64,000 nt of DNA from Azospirillum oleiclasticum. Its GTDB lineage: Bacteria; Pseudomonadota; Alphaproteobacteria; Azospirillales; Azospirillaceae. Position numbers and translations under genes: made by a program. The stretch is from NCBI RefSeq assembly GCF_013423485.1, contig NZ_JABFFR010000011.1:248001-312000 (forward strand), read 5' to 3'. A model generated the notes under the pieces. The model was not told the DNA's origin. It saw nothing but the letters and a program-made list of their open reading frames with translations, and did no database searches. Of the stretch, positions 28,209-37,387 are shown one piece after another (position 1 is the stretch's first letter; the number at the start of each line of letters is the position of its first letter).

Positions 28209-29789
28209 ATGGGGATCTCACGGCGTGCGTTCTTGGCAGGATCGGCAACGGTGGCCGGCGCGGCGGCGATTGCCGCTCCGGCGATCGCGCAAGGGCGGAA
28301 GAATGTGCTGCGGTACATTCCTCCCTCCAATCTGGCAGGCATCGATCCGGTGCTGACCAGCGGCGCGCCCGTTCGCAATCACGGCTATCAGATCTATGAC
28401 ACCCTGTTCGGGATGGACAGGCGGTTCGAGGTCCGGCCGCAGATGGCCGAGGGGGCGGAGCAGTCCTCCGACGGGCTGACCTGGACGATCCGGCTGCGCG
28501 ACGGGTTGAGGTTCCATGACGGCGAGAAGGTCCTGGCGCGCGACTGCGTCGCCAGCCTGAGGCGCTGGGGTGCCCGCGATCCACTGGGGCAGACCATCTT
28601 CAACCTGACCGACGAGCTGCGTGCCGTCGACGACCGCACCCTGGAGTTCCGGCTGAAGTCGCGCTTCGGCCTGCTGACCAAGGGGCTGGCCAAGATCGGT
28701 GGACCGGCGCCATTCATCATGCCGGAGCGGATCGCCCAGACCGATCCGAACGTGGCGATCAAGGAAGCGATCGGATCCGGCCCCTTCCGCTTCCTGGCCG
28801 ACGAGTGGGTGCCGGGCAGCCGGGCGGTCTACGCGAAGTTCGACGGCTACCTCCCACGCAACGAAGCGCCCGATTGCACGTCCGGCGGCAAGATCGTCCA
28901 CATCGAGCGGTTGGAGTGGCATGTCATCCCCGACGCCGCGACGGCGACGGCGGCGCTCCAGCGTGGTGAGGTCGATTGGTACAGCCAGCCGGATCTGACG
29001 CTGTTGCCGCTGCTGAAGCAGGATCAGGACGTGATCGTGGAGGCGTTCGACGATCTCGGCTACATGACGATCCTGCGCTTCAACCATCTTCAGCCGCCGT
29101 TCGACCGTTTGGAAATGCGCCGGGCGATCCAGATGGCGGTGAACCAGGTCGATTACCTGCAGGCGCAGGTCGGCATGCCCGATCTGTACAAGGAATGCCG
29201 GTCGGCCTTCTTCTGCGGCACGACGATGTCCACCGGCACCGGCTCGGAGGTCATGACGGCCAACTTCGAGAAGGCCAAGGCGCTGCTGAAGTCCTCCTAC
29301 AACGGCGAGAAGGTGGCGATCCTGACCGCGACCGACCTTTCCTGGCTGCACGCCGCCTCGCTGGTGACCGAAGACCTGCTGAAGCGGATGGGGGTGAATG
29401 TCGAGTTGCAGGCGATGGACCTCGGCACCTTCTTCAAACGGCGCACCAGCATGGAGCCGGTGGACAAGGGCGGCTGGTCGATCTTCCACACCGGGACCGC
29501 CGTGACCGACATCATGGATCCGGCAACCCATCTTGCCCTGCGCGGCAATGGTCGCCAGGGGTGGCCGGGATGGCCGACGGACCCGGTCATGGAGCAGCTC
29601 CGCACCGACTGGATGGCGGCATCCGGGCCGGAACAGGACGCCATCACCCGGAAGGTCGAGGCACGCGCCTTTGCCGCGGTGCCCTTCGTTCCGCTGGGAC
29701 AGTTCCAGACGCCGTCCGCCCGGCGGCGCACCGTGACCGGCATGCTGAAGGCACCCTTGCCGCTCGCCTGGAACATCAGGGTCGCCTGA
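28209..29789 (+). CDS. ABC transporter substrate-binding protein, family 5 (copy 2), Tat signal
   Basis: A 526-residue paralogue of the protein at 9173, with twin-arginine signal GISRRAFLAGSATVAGAAA. The start at 28209 follows a strong GGGAGGCGGGAG. DNA from about 28430 to 28560 is nearly identical to 9410-9540, including synonymous positions, whereas the signal peptide and segments such as DQDVIVEAFDDL (DPAINTEAYDDL in copy 1) differ. It has no permease or ATPase of its own, so it probably feeds the importer at 5444-9138 with a related ligand. It follows the AllA-like gene and precedes a broken PLP enzyme. Confidence 0.93.
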   Translation: MGISRRAFLAGSATVAGAAAIAAPAIAQGRKNVLRYIPPSNLAGIDPVLTSGAPVRNHGYQIYDTLFGMDRRFEVRPQMAEGAEQSSDGLTWTIRLRDGLRFHDGEKVLARDCVASLRRWGARDPLGQTIFNLTDELRAVDDRTLEFRLKSRFGLLTKGLAKIGGPAPFIMPERIAQTDPNVAIKEAIGSGPFRFLADEWVPGSRAVYAKFDGYLPRNEAPDCTSGGKIVHIERLEWHVIPDAATATAALQRGEVDWYSQPDLTLLPLLKQDQDVIVEAFDDLGYMTILRFNHLQPPFDRLEMRRAIQMAVNQVDYLQAQVGMPDLYKECRSAFFCGTTMSTGTGSEVMTANFEKAKALLKSSYNGEKVAILTATDLSWLHAASLVTEDLLKRMGVNVELQAMDLGTFFKRRTSMEPVDKGGWSIFHTGTAVTDIMDPATHLALRGNGRQGWPGWPTDPVMEQLRTDWMAASGPEQDAITRKVEARAFAAVPFVPLGQFQTPSARRRTVTGMLKAPLPLAWNIRVA

Positions 29790-29838
29790 GCCGGTCCGCC
29801 GCCTCCGTCAGAATCCGCAGCCAGGAAATGCAGCCTCC

Positions 29839-31074
29839 ATGTCCGAAGCGTCGTTCGACTTCACGCGCCTTCTCGCACCCACGGCCGCCGGTCCCGTACC
29901 GTTTCCCGCCGGCCTTCCCCGATACCCGTTCGTCGGAGGGCACAACGATCCGGAGCAGGTGCCCGTGGACGCGATCGCCGAGGCGGCGGCGGCGGTCATC
30001 AGGCGCGAAGGCGCCGATCTGGCCAAATACCATCTTGGCCGCGGGCCGCTCGGTGTACCGGCCCTGCGCCAGTGCGTGGTGGACAAGCTTGCGAAGCGCC
30101 GTGGCGTCGCGGCGGTGATCGACGACGTGCTGATCACCAGCGGATCGAATCAGGCGATCGATTTCCTCTGCCGGACCATGATCGCGCCGGGTGACACCGT
30201 TCTGGCCGAGGAGCACTGCTATGAGGGCGCCCTGAAGCGCTTCCAGGCGGCGGGGGCGCGGGTCCTGCCGATGGCGATGGACGCCGACGGCATCATGGTG
30301 GAGGTGCTGGCCAGGCAGGTGGAGTGGCTGGCGTCCGGCGGCGTGAAGCCGAAATTCATCTACACCATTCCAACCGTGCAGAATCCGACGGGCGGCATCC
30401 TCCCGACCGACCGTCGGGAGGCCCTGATCGCGCTGGCACGGCTTCACGATCTCGCGATCCTGGAAGACGACTGCTACGCCGACCTGGTCTGGCCGGACCA
30501 GAACCCCGGTCCGGCGCTGAAGGCGCTTGCGCCGGAGCGGGTGCTCTACATCGGATCCTTTTCCAAATCCTTCGCTCCCGCCGTGCGGCTCGGCTACCTG
30601 ATCGCGCCATGGTCCGTGATGGGTCGTGTTCTTCCGGCCAAGACCGACGCGGGCACCGGAGCGCTGGACCAACTGATCGTCGCCGAATATCTGACCCGCC
30701 AGCCGGACGAGCTGATCGAGCGGCTTCGTTCGGCGCTTCACGCCAAGATGCTTCTCATGATCGACGCCGTCGAGCGGGAGTTCGGCACCGCCGTCGAATG
30801 CCGGCCGCCGAAGGGCGGGATCTTTCTCTGGCTGAAGCTGCCGGACCAGGTCGATGTCCGTACGCTGGTCGCCCCGGCCGAGCAGGCCGGACTGGTGTTC
30901 AACCCCGGCCCGTCCTAGGCGGTGGAGCCGGAGGCCGCCCGCTCCTTCATGCGGCTGTGCTTTGCCCTGCCGACCGAGCAACAGATCGTCGACGGCGTCG
31001 CCACACTGGCCCGCATCTGCTTTCAGCAGACCGGCGTGCCGGCGATCGCCGGAAACCGCCGTCTCGACGCGTGA
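29839..31074 (+). pseudogene. PLP-dependent aminotransferase (2-aminoadipate/LysN-like) interrupted by an in-frame TAG
   Basis: A class I/II aminotransferase of about 411 codons. It shows GSNQAIDFLCRTMIAPGDTV, YTIPTVQNPTGGILPTDRRE, LEDDCYADLVWPDQNPGPAL and the PLP lysine in GSFSKSFAPAVRLGYL. Codon 360 is TAG (30916-30918), directly after FNPGPS; the same frame continues for 51 codons with the typical C-terminal AARSFMRLCFALPTEQQIVD. Relatives have Trp at this position, so a single TGG-to-TAG change explains it. The truncated 359-residue product would lack the C-terminal strand and helix of the small domain and is likely inactive, unless the codon is suppressed or is a sequencing error. No HTH is present, so it is not MocR. 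Confidence 0.85.
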
Positions 31075-31173
31075 TCGGGGGCGGAGCTCGTCCGCCCACC
31101 TTGCCCTGAGCGGGCCGTCCCTTTCCCCGCGACGCGGCATCCAGGCCGCGCCATCAGCCGATCGGATCGAGCG

Positions 31174-32685
31174 ATGAAGCTCTTCATGGCAACCCTTGCC
31201 ACAGAAACCAACACCTTCTCACCCATACCGTCGGGACGGACGGCCTTCCATGGCCGCGAGTATTTTCGCGGCGACGGCAGCCGGCAGCCCCCCAGGCTCG
31301 GCAACGTGCCACTGATCGAATGGCGCCGCCTTGCGGAAGCCGATGGTTGGGAGGTCGCCGAGAGTGTATGCGCATTCGCGACCCCTGCCGGCAGCACGCA
31401 AAGGCCCGTCTATGAGGGGCTGCGCGAAGAAATCCTCGACGATCTGCGCCGTGCCATGCCGGTCGATGTCGTGCTGCTGTTCCTGCATGGTGCGATGGTC
31501 GCCGACGGCTACGACGATTGCGAGGGCGACGTCCTCGAAAAGGTCCGCGCCCTCGTTGGTCCGGACGTGCCTATCGGCGTCGAGATCGACCTGCACTGTC
31601 ATCTGACCGAACGGATGCGGGCGAATGCCGACGTCATCGTCGCCTTCAAGGAGTATCCGCACACCGACATCCCGGCGCGGGCGCAACAGCTTTACCGGCT
31701 GTGCAGGTCGGCACAGCGTGGCGAGATCAGGCCGGTCATGGCGATCCACGATTGCCGGATGATCGGCGTGTGGCGTCCACCCTTCGAGCCTATGCGGTCG
31801 CTGGTTCGGGAGATGACCGATCAGGAGGGCCGGGACGGCATCCTGTCGGTTTCCTTCGGGCATGGTTTCCCCTGGGCCGACATTCCGGACGTCGGCGCCA
31901 AGATGCTGGTCGTCGCCGACGGCGATGCGGAAAAGGCCCGACAGGTCGCCCAGAGGTTCGCACGCAGGATCTGGGAGCTGCGCGACGACACCCCCCAGCG
32001 CTACGACACCATCGACGAGGCCATCGACATCGCGCTTGCCGTGACGTCCACCGGGTCCGGCCGGCCGGTGGTGCTGGCCGACGTGGCCGACAATGCCGGT
32101 GCCGGAGCACCGTCCGACAACACCGCGATCCTTCACCGACTGATCGCGCGCGGAATTTCCGGGGTCGCCAGCGGCTGCTACTGGGATCCGGTGGCGGTCG
32201 GCTTCTGCCTGGAGGCCGGTGTCGGGGCGACGTTCGAACTGCGGGTCGGCGGCAAGACCGGGGTTGCCTCCGGCCTTCCGGCGGACCTGCGGGTCACGGT
32301 GATGGGGCTGTCGGAAGACCATTCGCAGCGCTCCCTGGGGGGCGGGCGCTCCAGCTACGGGCCGAGCGCCTGGGTGCGCGGCTGCGAGCCGGGCAAGGGG
32401 CAGGGGATCGACCTGATTCTCACGTCGGTGCGCCAGCAGACCCACGCGCCGGAGGCCTTCACCAGCCTGGGCTGCTCGCTCGACGACAAGCGGATCATCG
32501 TCGTCAAATCGATGCAGCACTTCTACACCGGCTTCGCGCCGCTTGCCGCCGATGTGCGCTATGTCGCGGCACCGGGGGCGGTGGAACCCGATTTCGCCGC
32601 GCTGCCCTACACCCGTCGCAAACCGGATTACTGGCCGCGGGTCGCCGATCCGTTCTCTGGGAATGGCGGCGGGGCCGGCACGTGA
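31174..32685 (+). CDS. MlrC-family metallopeptidase, M81 (copy 2)
   Basis: A 503-residue M81 protein, clearly diverged from copy 1: MATLATETNTFSPIPSGRTA, LLFLHGAMVADGYDDCEG, EIDLHCHLTERMRAN and FKEYPHTDIPARAQQ are the metal-site segments, and LADVADNAGAGAPSDNTAIL opens the MlrC_C domain. The two copies share family motifs but little else, so they probably have different amide substrates rather than being a recent duplication. The stop overlaps the GTG of a DMT-type transporter (GTGA), so the two proteins are made together, suggesting the transporter moves the substrate or product of this hydrolase. Confidence 0.92.
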   Translation: MKLFMATLATETNTFSPIPSGRTAFHGREYFRGDGSRQPPRLGNVPLIEWRRLAEADGWEVAESVCAFATPAGSTQRPVYEGLREEILDDLRRAMPVDVVLLFLHGAMVADGYDDCEGDVLEKVRALVGPDVPIGVEIDLHCHLTERMRANADVIVAFKEYPHTDIPARAQQLYRLCRSAQRGEIRPVMAIHDCRMIGVWRPPFEPMRSLVREMTDQEGRDGILSVSFGHGFPWADIPDVGAKMLVVADGDAEKARQVAQRFARRIWELRDDTPQRYDTIDEAIDIALAVTSTGSGRPVVLADVADNAGAGAPSDNTAILHRLIARGISGVASGCYWDPVAVGFCLEAGVGATFELRVGGKTGVASGLPADLRVTVMGLSEDHSQRSLGGGRSSYGPSAWVRGCEPGKGQGIDLILTSVRQQTHAPEAFTSLGCSLDDKRIIVVKSMQHFYTGFAPLAADVRYVAAPGAVEPDFAALPYTRRKPDYWPRVADPFSGNGGGAGT

Positions 32686-33638
32686 GTTACGCCCCGGGAA
32701 ACATATCGGGAAGCACAGTCGGGAGCCGCACCCCGGCTTCGCCACGCCGGACCATGGCCGGTCAGGCGGTGCTGCTGATGATCGCCACCGCGGTCGCGAT
32801 CCCGTTGCTGAACGCAACCGTGAAGCACCTGGGGGGGCGCTATCCGGTCGCCGAACTGCAATGGCTGCGTTATGCCGGTCACTTCCTGTTCATGCTGGCG
32901 GTGTTCGTTCCGCGCTACCGGTGGTCGCTGTTCCGCACGCGGCGGCCGGACCTGCAGGCGGCGCGGTCGGTGTTGTTCTGCGCGTCCTCCCTCCTCATGT
33001 TCCTTGCGTTGGAGCACACCCCGCTGGCGACCGCCACGGCGATCGGCTTCACGGCACCGCTGATGGTGACGGCGCTGGCGCCGCTTCTGCTGCGCGAAAG
33101 GGTCGGGCCGGTGCGGCTTTGCGCGGTGGTCGTCGGCTTCATCGGGGCGCTGATCGTGGTGCGGCCCGGCTACAGCCCGCTGCACTGGTCGGCCGCTCTG
33201 ATCTTCCTCAGTGCCGTCACCTCGGCGCTGACGCAGATCCTGTCGCGCAAGCTCTCCGGGCAGGATCCCTCCGCCACTTCGAGCACCTACATGGTGCTGC
33301 TGGGCTTCCTCCTCAGCAGCATCCCGGCTCCCTTCGTCTGGGTACCGCCGGCCGATCTTCGCGACGCCATGATGTTTCTGGCGCTCGGCACGCTCGGCGG
33401 GTTCGGTCACTATTGTCTGGTCCGCGCCTTCGAGGTGGCGCCCGCGCCATTCGTCGCCCCCTTCATCTACCTGCAGATCTTCGGCGCCGCCGCCCTGAGC
33501 TGGCTGGCCTTCGGACAGGTGCCCGATCTTTGGACCTGGGTCGGCTCGGCCGTGATCATCGCCAGCGGCATCGTGGTCCTGCTGCGCGAACGGCGGCGCG
33601 GCAGCGCGGTCGCGGCGCAGGCCATCGGCGATGACTGA
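32682..33638 (+). CDS. EamA/DMT-family transporter
   Basis: A 318-residue inner-membrane protein with ten predicted helices in two EamA repeats. The first repeat includes LLMIATAVAIPLLNATVKHL and TATAIGFTAPLMVTALAPLL followed by the basic RERVG turn; the second ends GSAVIIASGIVVLLRERRR. DMT proteins of this type export amino acids or metabolites. The GTG at 32682 overlaps the MlrC stop; an ATG at 32754 (MAGQAVLL) just before the first helix is an alternative. As the only exporter-like protein in the island it could remove a product or overflow intermediate. Confidence 0.88.
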   Translation: MSYAPGNISGSTVGSRTPASPRRTMAGQAVLLMIATAVAIPLLNATVKHLGGRYPVAELQWLRYAGHFLFMLAVFVPRYRWSLFRTRRPDLQAARSVLFCASSLLMFLALEHTPLATATAIGFTAPLMVTALAPLLLRERVGPVRLCAVVVGFIGALIVVRPGYSPLHWSAALIFLSAVTSALTQILSRKLSGQDPSATSSTYMVLLGFLLSSIPAPFVWVPPADLRDAMMFLALGTLGGFGHYCLVRAFEVAPAPFVAPFIYLQIFGAAALSWLAFGQVPDLWTWVGSAVIIASGIVVLLRERRRGSAVAAQAIGDD

Positions 33639-33683
33639 CGGATTTCCCGGCTTCCCTTCGATCATTTTGAAAGGACCCTCACC

Positions 33684-35132
33684 ATGAGCCGCAGCCTGTC
33701 CAACACGACCTCTCTGCGCACCGCCATCCTGGAGGCCGTGGAATCGAAGGCCCCGGTCTTTCATGACCTCTCCGACCGCATCTGGGGATTTGCCGAGCTC
33801 GGGTATTGCGAGTTCAGGTCGATGGAAGCGCAGATCGAAGCCCTGGCGGCCGAGGGCTTCCGGATCACCCGCAATGTCGGTGGGGTGCCGACGGCCTTCA
33901 TGGCCGAAGCCGGGTCCGGCGGACCGGTGGTCGCGTTGCTCGGGGAGTTCGACGCCCTGGCCGGCCTCAGCCAGGTGGCCGGTGCCACCGCACCGCAGGC
34001 GGAAGTCGCCGAGGCGCCGGGGCACGGCTGCGGGCACAACCTGCTGGGCTCCGGGGCGGCGCTCGGAGCGGCCGCCCTTGCGGCGGCCATGGCCCGCGAA
34101 GGCCTGCCCGGCCGGGTGCGGTATTATGGCTGCCCGGCGGAGGAGGGAGGTGGCGGCAAGGCCTTCATGGCGCGCGGCGGTGCCTTCGACGATGTCGACC
34201 TCGCCCTGACCTGGCATCCCGCGCCCTACACCGGGATGAATTTCGCCGACACTCTGGCCTTTCTCCAGGCTTCGGTGCGCTTCACCGGACGGGCGGCCCA
34301 CGCCGGCCTGTCGCCGCACCTCGGCCGCAGCGCGCTCGATGCGGTCGAGCTGATGAATGTCGGCGTCAATTACATGCGCGAGCACATGATCCCGGAGGCC
34401 CGCGTCCATTACGCCTACCGTGATGCCGGCGGCCGCGCCGCCAACGTCGTCCAGGCGAACGCGGAGATCGCCTACGTCGTTCGCGCTCCCGACCTGAAGC
34501 AGCTCTGGCAGCTGTTCGAGCGTGTGAAGAAGATCGCGGAAGGCGCCGCCCTGATGACGGAGACGACGGTGGAGGTGCGGGTCGAGTCCGGCATGTCCAA
34601 CGTGCTGCTCAACCGTACCGTCGGCGACGCCCTGTATCGCCGCATGCGGGACGTCGGGGGTGTTCGGTTCGACGAGGACGATTTCAGGACCGCGCAAGCC
34701 TTCATGGAAACCCTCTCGGCGGAGGATCTCCGGCATGTCCGGACCAAGGGGTTCGGATCCGGCGCAGCGCCCGAGCGCAGCCTGCACGACGGCGTGGCAC
34801 CGTTCGACGGCACCCGCACCCGCAATTTCGGCTCGACCGACGTCGGGGACGTCAGCTGGGTGGTGCCGACCGCGCAGTTCTGGGGAGCGACCTGCGCGAT
34901 GGGCACGCCGTTCCATTCCTGGCAGCTGGTCGCGCAGGGCAAGCTGCCCGGCGCGCACAAGGGCATGACAAACGCGGCGGCGATCCTGGCGCTGACCGCG
35001 CTGGACGCGCTTGCCGATCCCGACCTGATCGCCAAGGCGAAGGAGGAATTCCGCACCCTCACCGGCGGCCGTCCGTACGAGTGCCCGGTACCGGCGGATG
35101 TCCAGCCGCCGCTCCAGGCGACGGCGGCCTGA
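33684..35132 (+). CDS. M20-family amidohydrolase, AbgB-like
   Basis: A 482-residue M20D amidohydrolase close in length and motifs to AbgB (aminobenzoyl-glutamate utilisation). Metal ligands appear in GEFDALAGL, PGHGCGHNLLGSGAALG and GCPAEEGGGGKAFM, with LTWHPAPYTGMNF after them; FTGRAAHAGLSPHLGRSALD is the dimerisation/substrate histidine segment. Such enzymes split N-acyl amino acids or p-aminobenzoyl-glutamate in the cytoplasm. The start follows GAAAGGA. It is the third predicted amide hydrolase in the island and lies 45 bases after the DMT gene and 18 before the hydroxyacid dehydrogenase. Confidence 0.92.
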   Translation: MSRSLSNTTSLRTAILEAVESKAPVFHDLSDRIWGFAELGYCEFRSMEAQIEALAAEGFRITRNVGGVPTAFMAEAGSGGPVVALLGEFDALAGLSQVAGATAPQAEVAEAPGHGCGHNLLGSGAALGAAALAAAMAREGLPGRVRYYGCPAEEGGGGKAFMARGGAFDDVDLALTWHPAPYTGMNFADTLAFLQASVRFTGRAAHAGLSPHLGRSALDAVELMNVGVNYMREHMIPEARVHYAYRDAGGRAANVVQANAEIAYVVRAPDLKQLWQLFERVKKIAEGAALMTETTVEVRVESGMSNVLLNRTVGDALYRRMRDVGGVRFDEDDFRTAQAFMETLSAEDLRHVRTKGFGSGAAPERSLHDGVAPFDGTRTRNFGSTDVGDVSWVVPTAQFWGATCAMGTPFHSWQLVAQGKLPGAHKGMTNAAAILALTALDALADPDLIAKAKEEFRTLTGGRPYECPVPADVQPPLQATAA

Positions 35133-35150
35133 GGGCGGAAGGGCAGATCG

Positions 35151-36116
35151 ATGCACAGGATCGTCTTTCTCGACCGCGCCACCCTGGCGCCGCGGATCCG
35201 TCTGCGGCGCCCCTCCTTCGACCATCGGTTGGTGGAGCACGCACAGACCCAGCCCGACGAGGTCGCGGAGCGTCTTTCCGGCGCGTCCATCGCAGTCACC
35301 AACAAGGTGCCGATCACGGCGGAGACGCTGGCGCGCCTACCGGACCTGAAGCTGATCGCGGTGGCGGCGACGGGCACCGATTGCGTGGACAAGCAGGCCT
35401 GCCAGGTGCGCGGCGTCGCCGTTGCGAACATCCGCGGCTATGCCGTCAACACGGTTCCGGAACATACCTTTGCGCTGATCCTGGCGCTTCGCAGGAGCAT
35501 CGTCGGTTTCCGTCAGGACGTGCTGGCGGGCGCCTGGCAGCAGGCCGGGCAGTTCTGCTTCTTCAACCACCCGATCCGCGACCTTCGCGGTGCCCGGATC
35601 GGAATCATCGGGGAAGGGGTGCTGGGCCAGCGGGTGGCGGCGATCGCCGCCGCCTTCGGCATGGTTCCGCTGTTCGCCGCCCATAAGGGTGCAACCGGTC
35701 TCGGCCCCCTCTACACCCCCTGGGAGGACATGCTGGAAACCAGCGACGTCATCACCCTGCATTGTCCGCTGACCCCCGGGACGCGCGGCATGATCGGACT
35801 GCCGGAGTTTCGCCGCATGAGCCGCCGGCCCTTGCTGATCAACACCGCACGCGGCGGCCTGGTCGTCGAAGAGGATCTGGTCGCTGCGCTGGAGGACGGG
35901 TTGATCGGCGGGGTCGGTTTCGACGTCGCGGAGGTCGAACCGCCGGATTCATCGAGCCCGCTGATGCGGATCGCCGGGCGGCCGGACGTGATCGTCACGC
36001 CGCATGTCGCCTGGGCATCGGACGAGGCGCAGCAGACGCTGGCGGATCAGCTGATCGACAACATCGAGAACTTCGTCGCCGGCAAACCGAGCAATCTGGT
36101 GCGCGGCGCCTATTGA
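35151..36116 (+). CDS. NAD-dependent D-2-hydroxyacid dehydrogenase
   Basis: A 321-residue enzyme of the D-isomer 2-hydroxyacid dehydrogenase family, closest in feel to glycerate/hydroxypyruvate dehydrogenases. The NAD fold reads LRGARIGIIGEGVLGQRVAA (GxGxxG), and the catalytic triad is Arg in INTARGGLV, Glu in DVAEVEPPDSSSP and His in VTPHVAWASDEA. It reduces a 2-keto acid to the D-hydroxy acid or the reverse. As the last gene of the island operon it may handle the keto acid left after transamination; the FAD oxidase at 13224 could reoxidise it. A hairpin terminator follows at 36218. Confidence 0.9.
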   Translation: MHRIVFLDRATLAPRIRLRRPSFDHRLVEHAQTQPDEVAERLSGASIAVTNKVPITAETLARLPDLKLIAVAATGTDCVDKQACQVRGVAVANIRGYAVNTVPEHTFALILALRRSIVGFRQDVLAGAWQQAGQFCFFNHPIRDLRGARIGIIGEGVLGQRVAAIAAAFGMVPLFAAHKGATGLGPLYTPWEDMLETSDVITLHCPLTPGTRGMIGLPEFRRMSRRPLLINTARGGLVVEEDLVAALEDGLIGGVGFDVAEVEPPDSSSPLMRIAGRPDVIVTPHVAWASDEAQQTLADQLIDNIENFVAGKPSNLVRGAY

Positions 36117-36182
36117 CGAGGTGCCAGCGGGTGCCGACCGTCCGGTGAGGTGTGCCGGCCCTCGCCATCCCGGCTCGACGAT

Positions 36183-36197
36183 GTGAACCCTGTTCAC
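36183..36197. promoter_or_regulatory. Short palindrome GTGAAC-CCT-GTTCAC
   Basis: A perfect 15-base palindrome with six-base arms and a three-base centre, between two convergent genes. It may be an orphan operator or part of the termination region; nothing downstream on either strand would be obviously controlled by it. Confidence 0.35.
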
Positions 36198-36217
36198 GCG
36201 GCCAACCGGACTTCCAC

Positions 36218-36243
36218 GGATCGTGCCCCGCAGGGCACGATCC
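36218..36243 (+). terminator. Hairpin terminator after the D-2-hydroxyacid dehydrogenase
   Basis: Perfect ten-base arms GGATCGTGCC and GGCACGATCC around a six-base loop, followed 12 bases later by a TTTTT run on the plus strand. It lies 101 bases after the last gene of the plus-strand island operon and 35 bases beyond the stop of the convergent SDR gene, so it probably ends transcription of the island. Confidence 0.65.
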
Positions 36244-36277
36244 CGGTCCACCCATTTTTCCGCAAAGCTCCTTCGGG

Positions 36278-37039
36278 TCAGCCGGCGGTGACCGTCATCC
36301 CGCCATCGGCCATCACCACCGCGCCGACGATGAAGCTCGCGCGGTCGGACGCCAGGAAGGCAACGATCTCCGCGATTTCCTCCGGCCGGGCGGCGCGGCC
36401 GATGGGCGCGCCCTTGCCGTGCTCGGCCAGATAGCCCGGCCCGTCCTCGACCACGTCGTTCAGGATGTTGGTGACCACATCGCCCACACCGATGGCGTTG
36501 ACGCGGATCCCGTGCGGAATCGCCTCCAGCGCCTGGGTGCGGGTGAGTTGGGCCAGCGCACCCTTGGACGCGGTGTAGGCGCCGATGCCGGGGAAGGCGA
36601 AGTAGGCGGCGTAGGAGGCGATGTTGACGATGGCTCCGGACTTGTGGGGCATCATCGCCTTCATGGCTTCGCGCGAATGCAGGAAGGCGCCGGTGGCGTT
36701 GGTCGCCAGGATGGCCTCCCACTCCTCGCGGCTGGTTTCCAGCAGGGGCTTGTAGATGATGCGGCCGGCGTTGTTCACCAGGATGTCGAGCCTGCCGAAC
36801 CGGTCGACGGCCAGTGCCACCGCCGCCTCGGCACTCCCGTCCTTGGTGATGTCGGCGACGACGGGGACAAGGTCCGGTCGGACGAGGCTTTCGACCGCAG
36901 GGTCGATGTCCTCGGCCACGACCTTGGCGCCGCGGGCGTGCAGCAGAAGGGCGGTCGCCTTGCCGATGCCACTCGCGGCCCCCGTCACGAGCGCCACCTT
37001 GCCGTCGACCTCGTTCACCGTTGCGCTGATCGTGGACAT
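36278..37039 (-). CDS. Short-chain dehydrogenase/reductase
   Basis: A 253-residue classical SDR: KVALVTGAASGIGKATALLL (TGxxxGIG), LDILVNNAGRIIYKPLLE (NNAG), IVNIASYAAYFAFPGIGAYT with Ser in the first part, and YTASKGALAQLTRTQ (YxxxK). The C-terminus ends VVMADGGMTVTAG. A ribosome site lies in AGGAGAAAGGTC before the ATG at 37039. NAD is suggested by the acidic residue after the second strand (AEDIDP). The gene is intact and stands alone next to a stretch of gene remnants. The substrate is unknown; relatives act on sugars and secondary alcohols. Confidence 0.9.
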   Translation of the reverse strand: MSTISATVNEVDGKVALVTGAASGIGKATALLLHARGAKVVAEDIDPAVESLVRPDLVPVVADITKDGSAEAAVALAVDRFGRLDILVNNAGRIIYKPLLETSREEWEAILATNATGAFLHSREAMKAMMPHKSGAIVNIASYAAYFAFPGIGAYTASKGALAQLTRTQALEAIPHGIRVNAIGVGDVVTNILNDVVEDGPGYLAEHGKGAPIGRAARPEEIAEIVAFLASDRASFIVGAVVMADGGMTVTAG

Positions 37040-37387
37040 GACCTTTCTCCTCGGTTGCCAATACGACGGGTCCGGCCGTGCCGGTCCCGGAAAATTGGGG
37101 AAACCACGGACGCGCCCAATCGTTCATGTTCCGGAAAGGGTTTTCAGCTTCAGCGACAGAATCCAGGGTCGAAGGCAGGAAGGTCCGGCATGCGGGCGAG
37201 CGGGATGATGGCTGAAGCGCACGCGATCGGGCCTCCGGAACGGAACATTCATGAGCGTCCACCCGAACCATCGACGGGGCCAAGCGGGCTTGGCGTCGCA
37301 TTCGCCGCCGCGGACGGCAAGGGGCACCGCCATGGCCGCACGCCCGGTCGGACCGCGGTCATGCTGTTCGCCCTGCCCATCCGCCTC

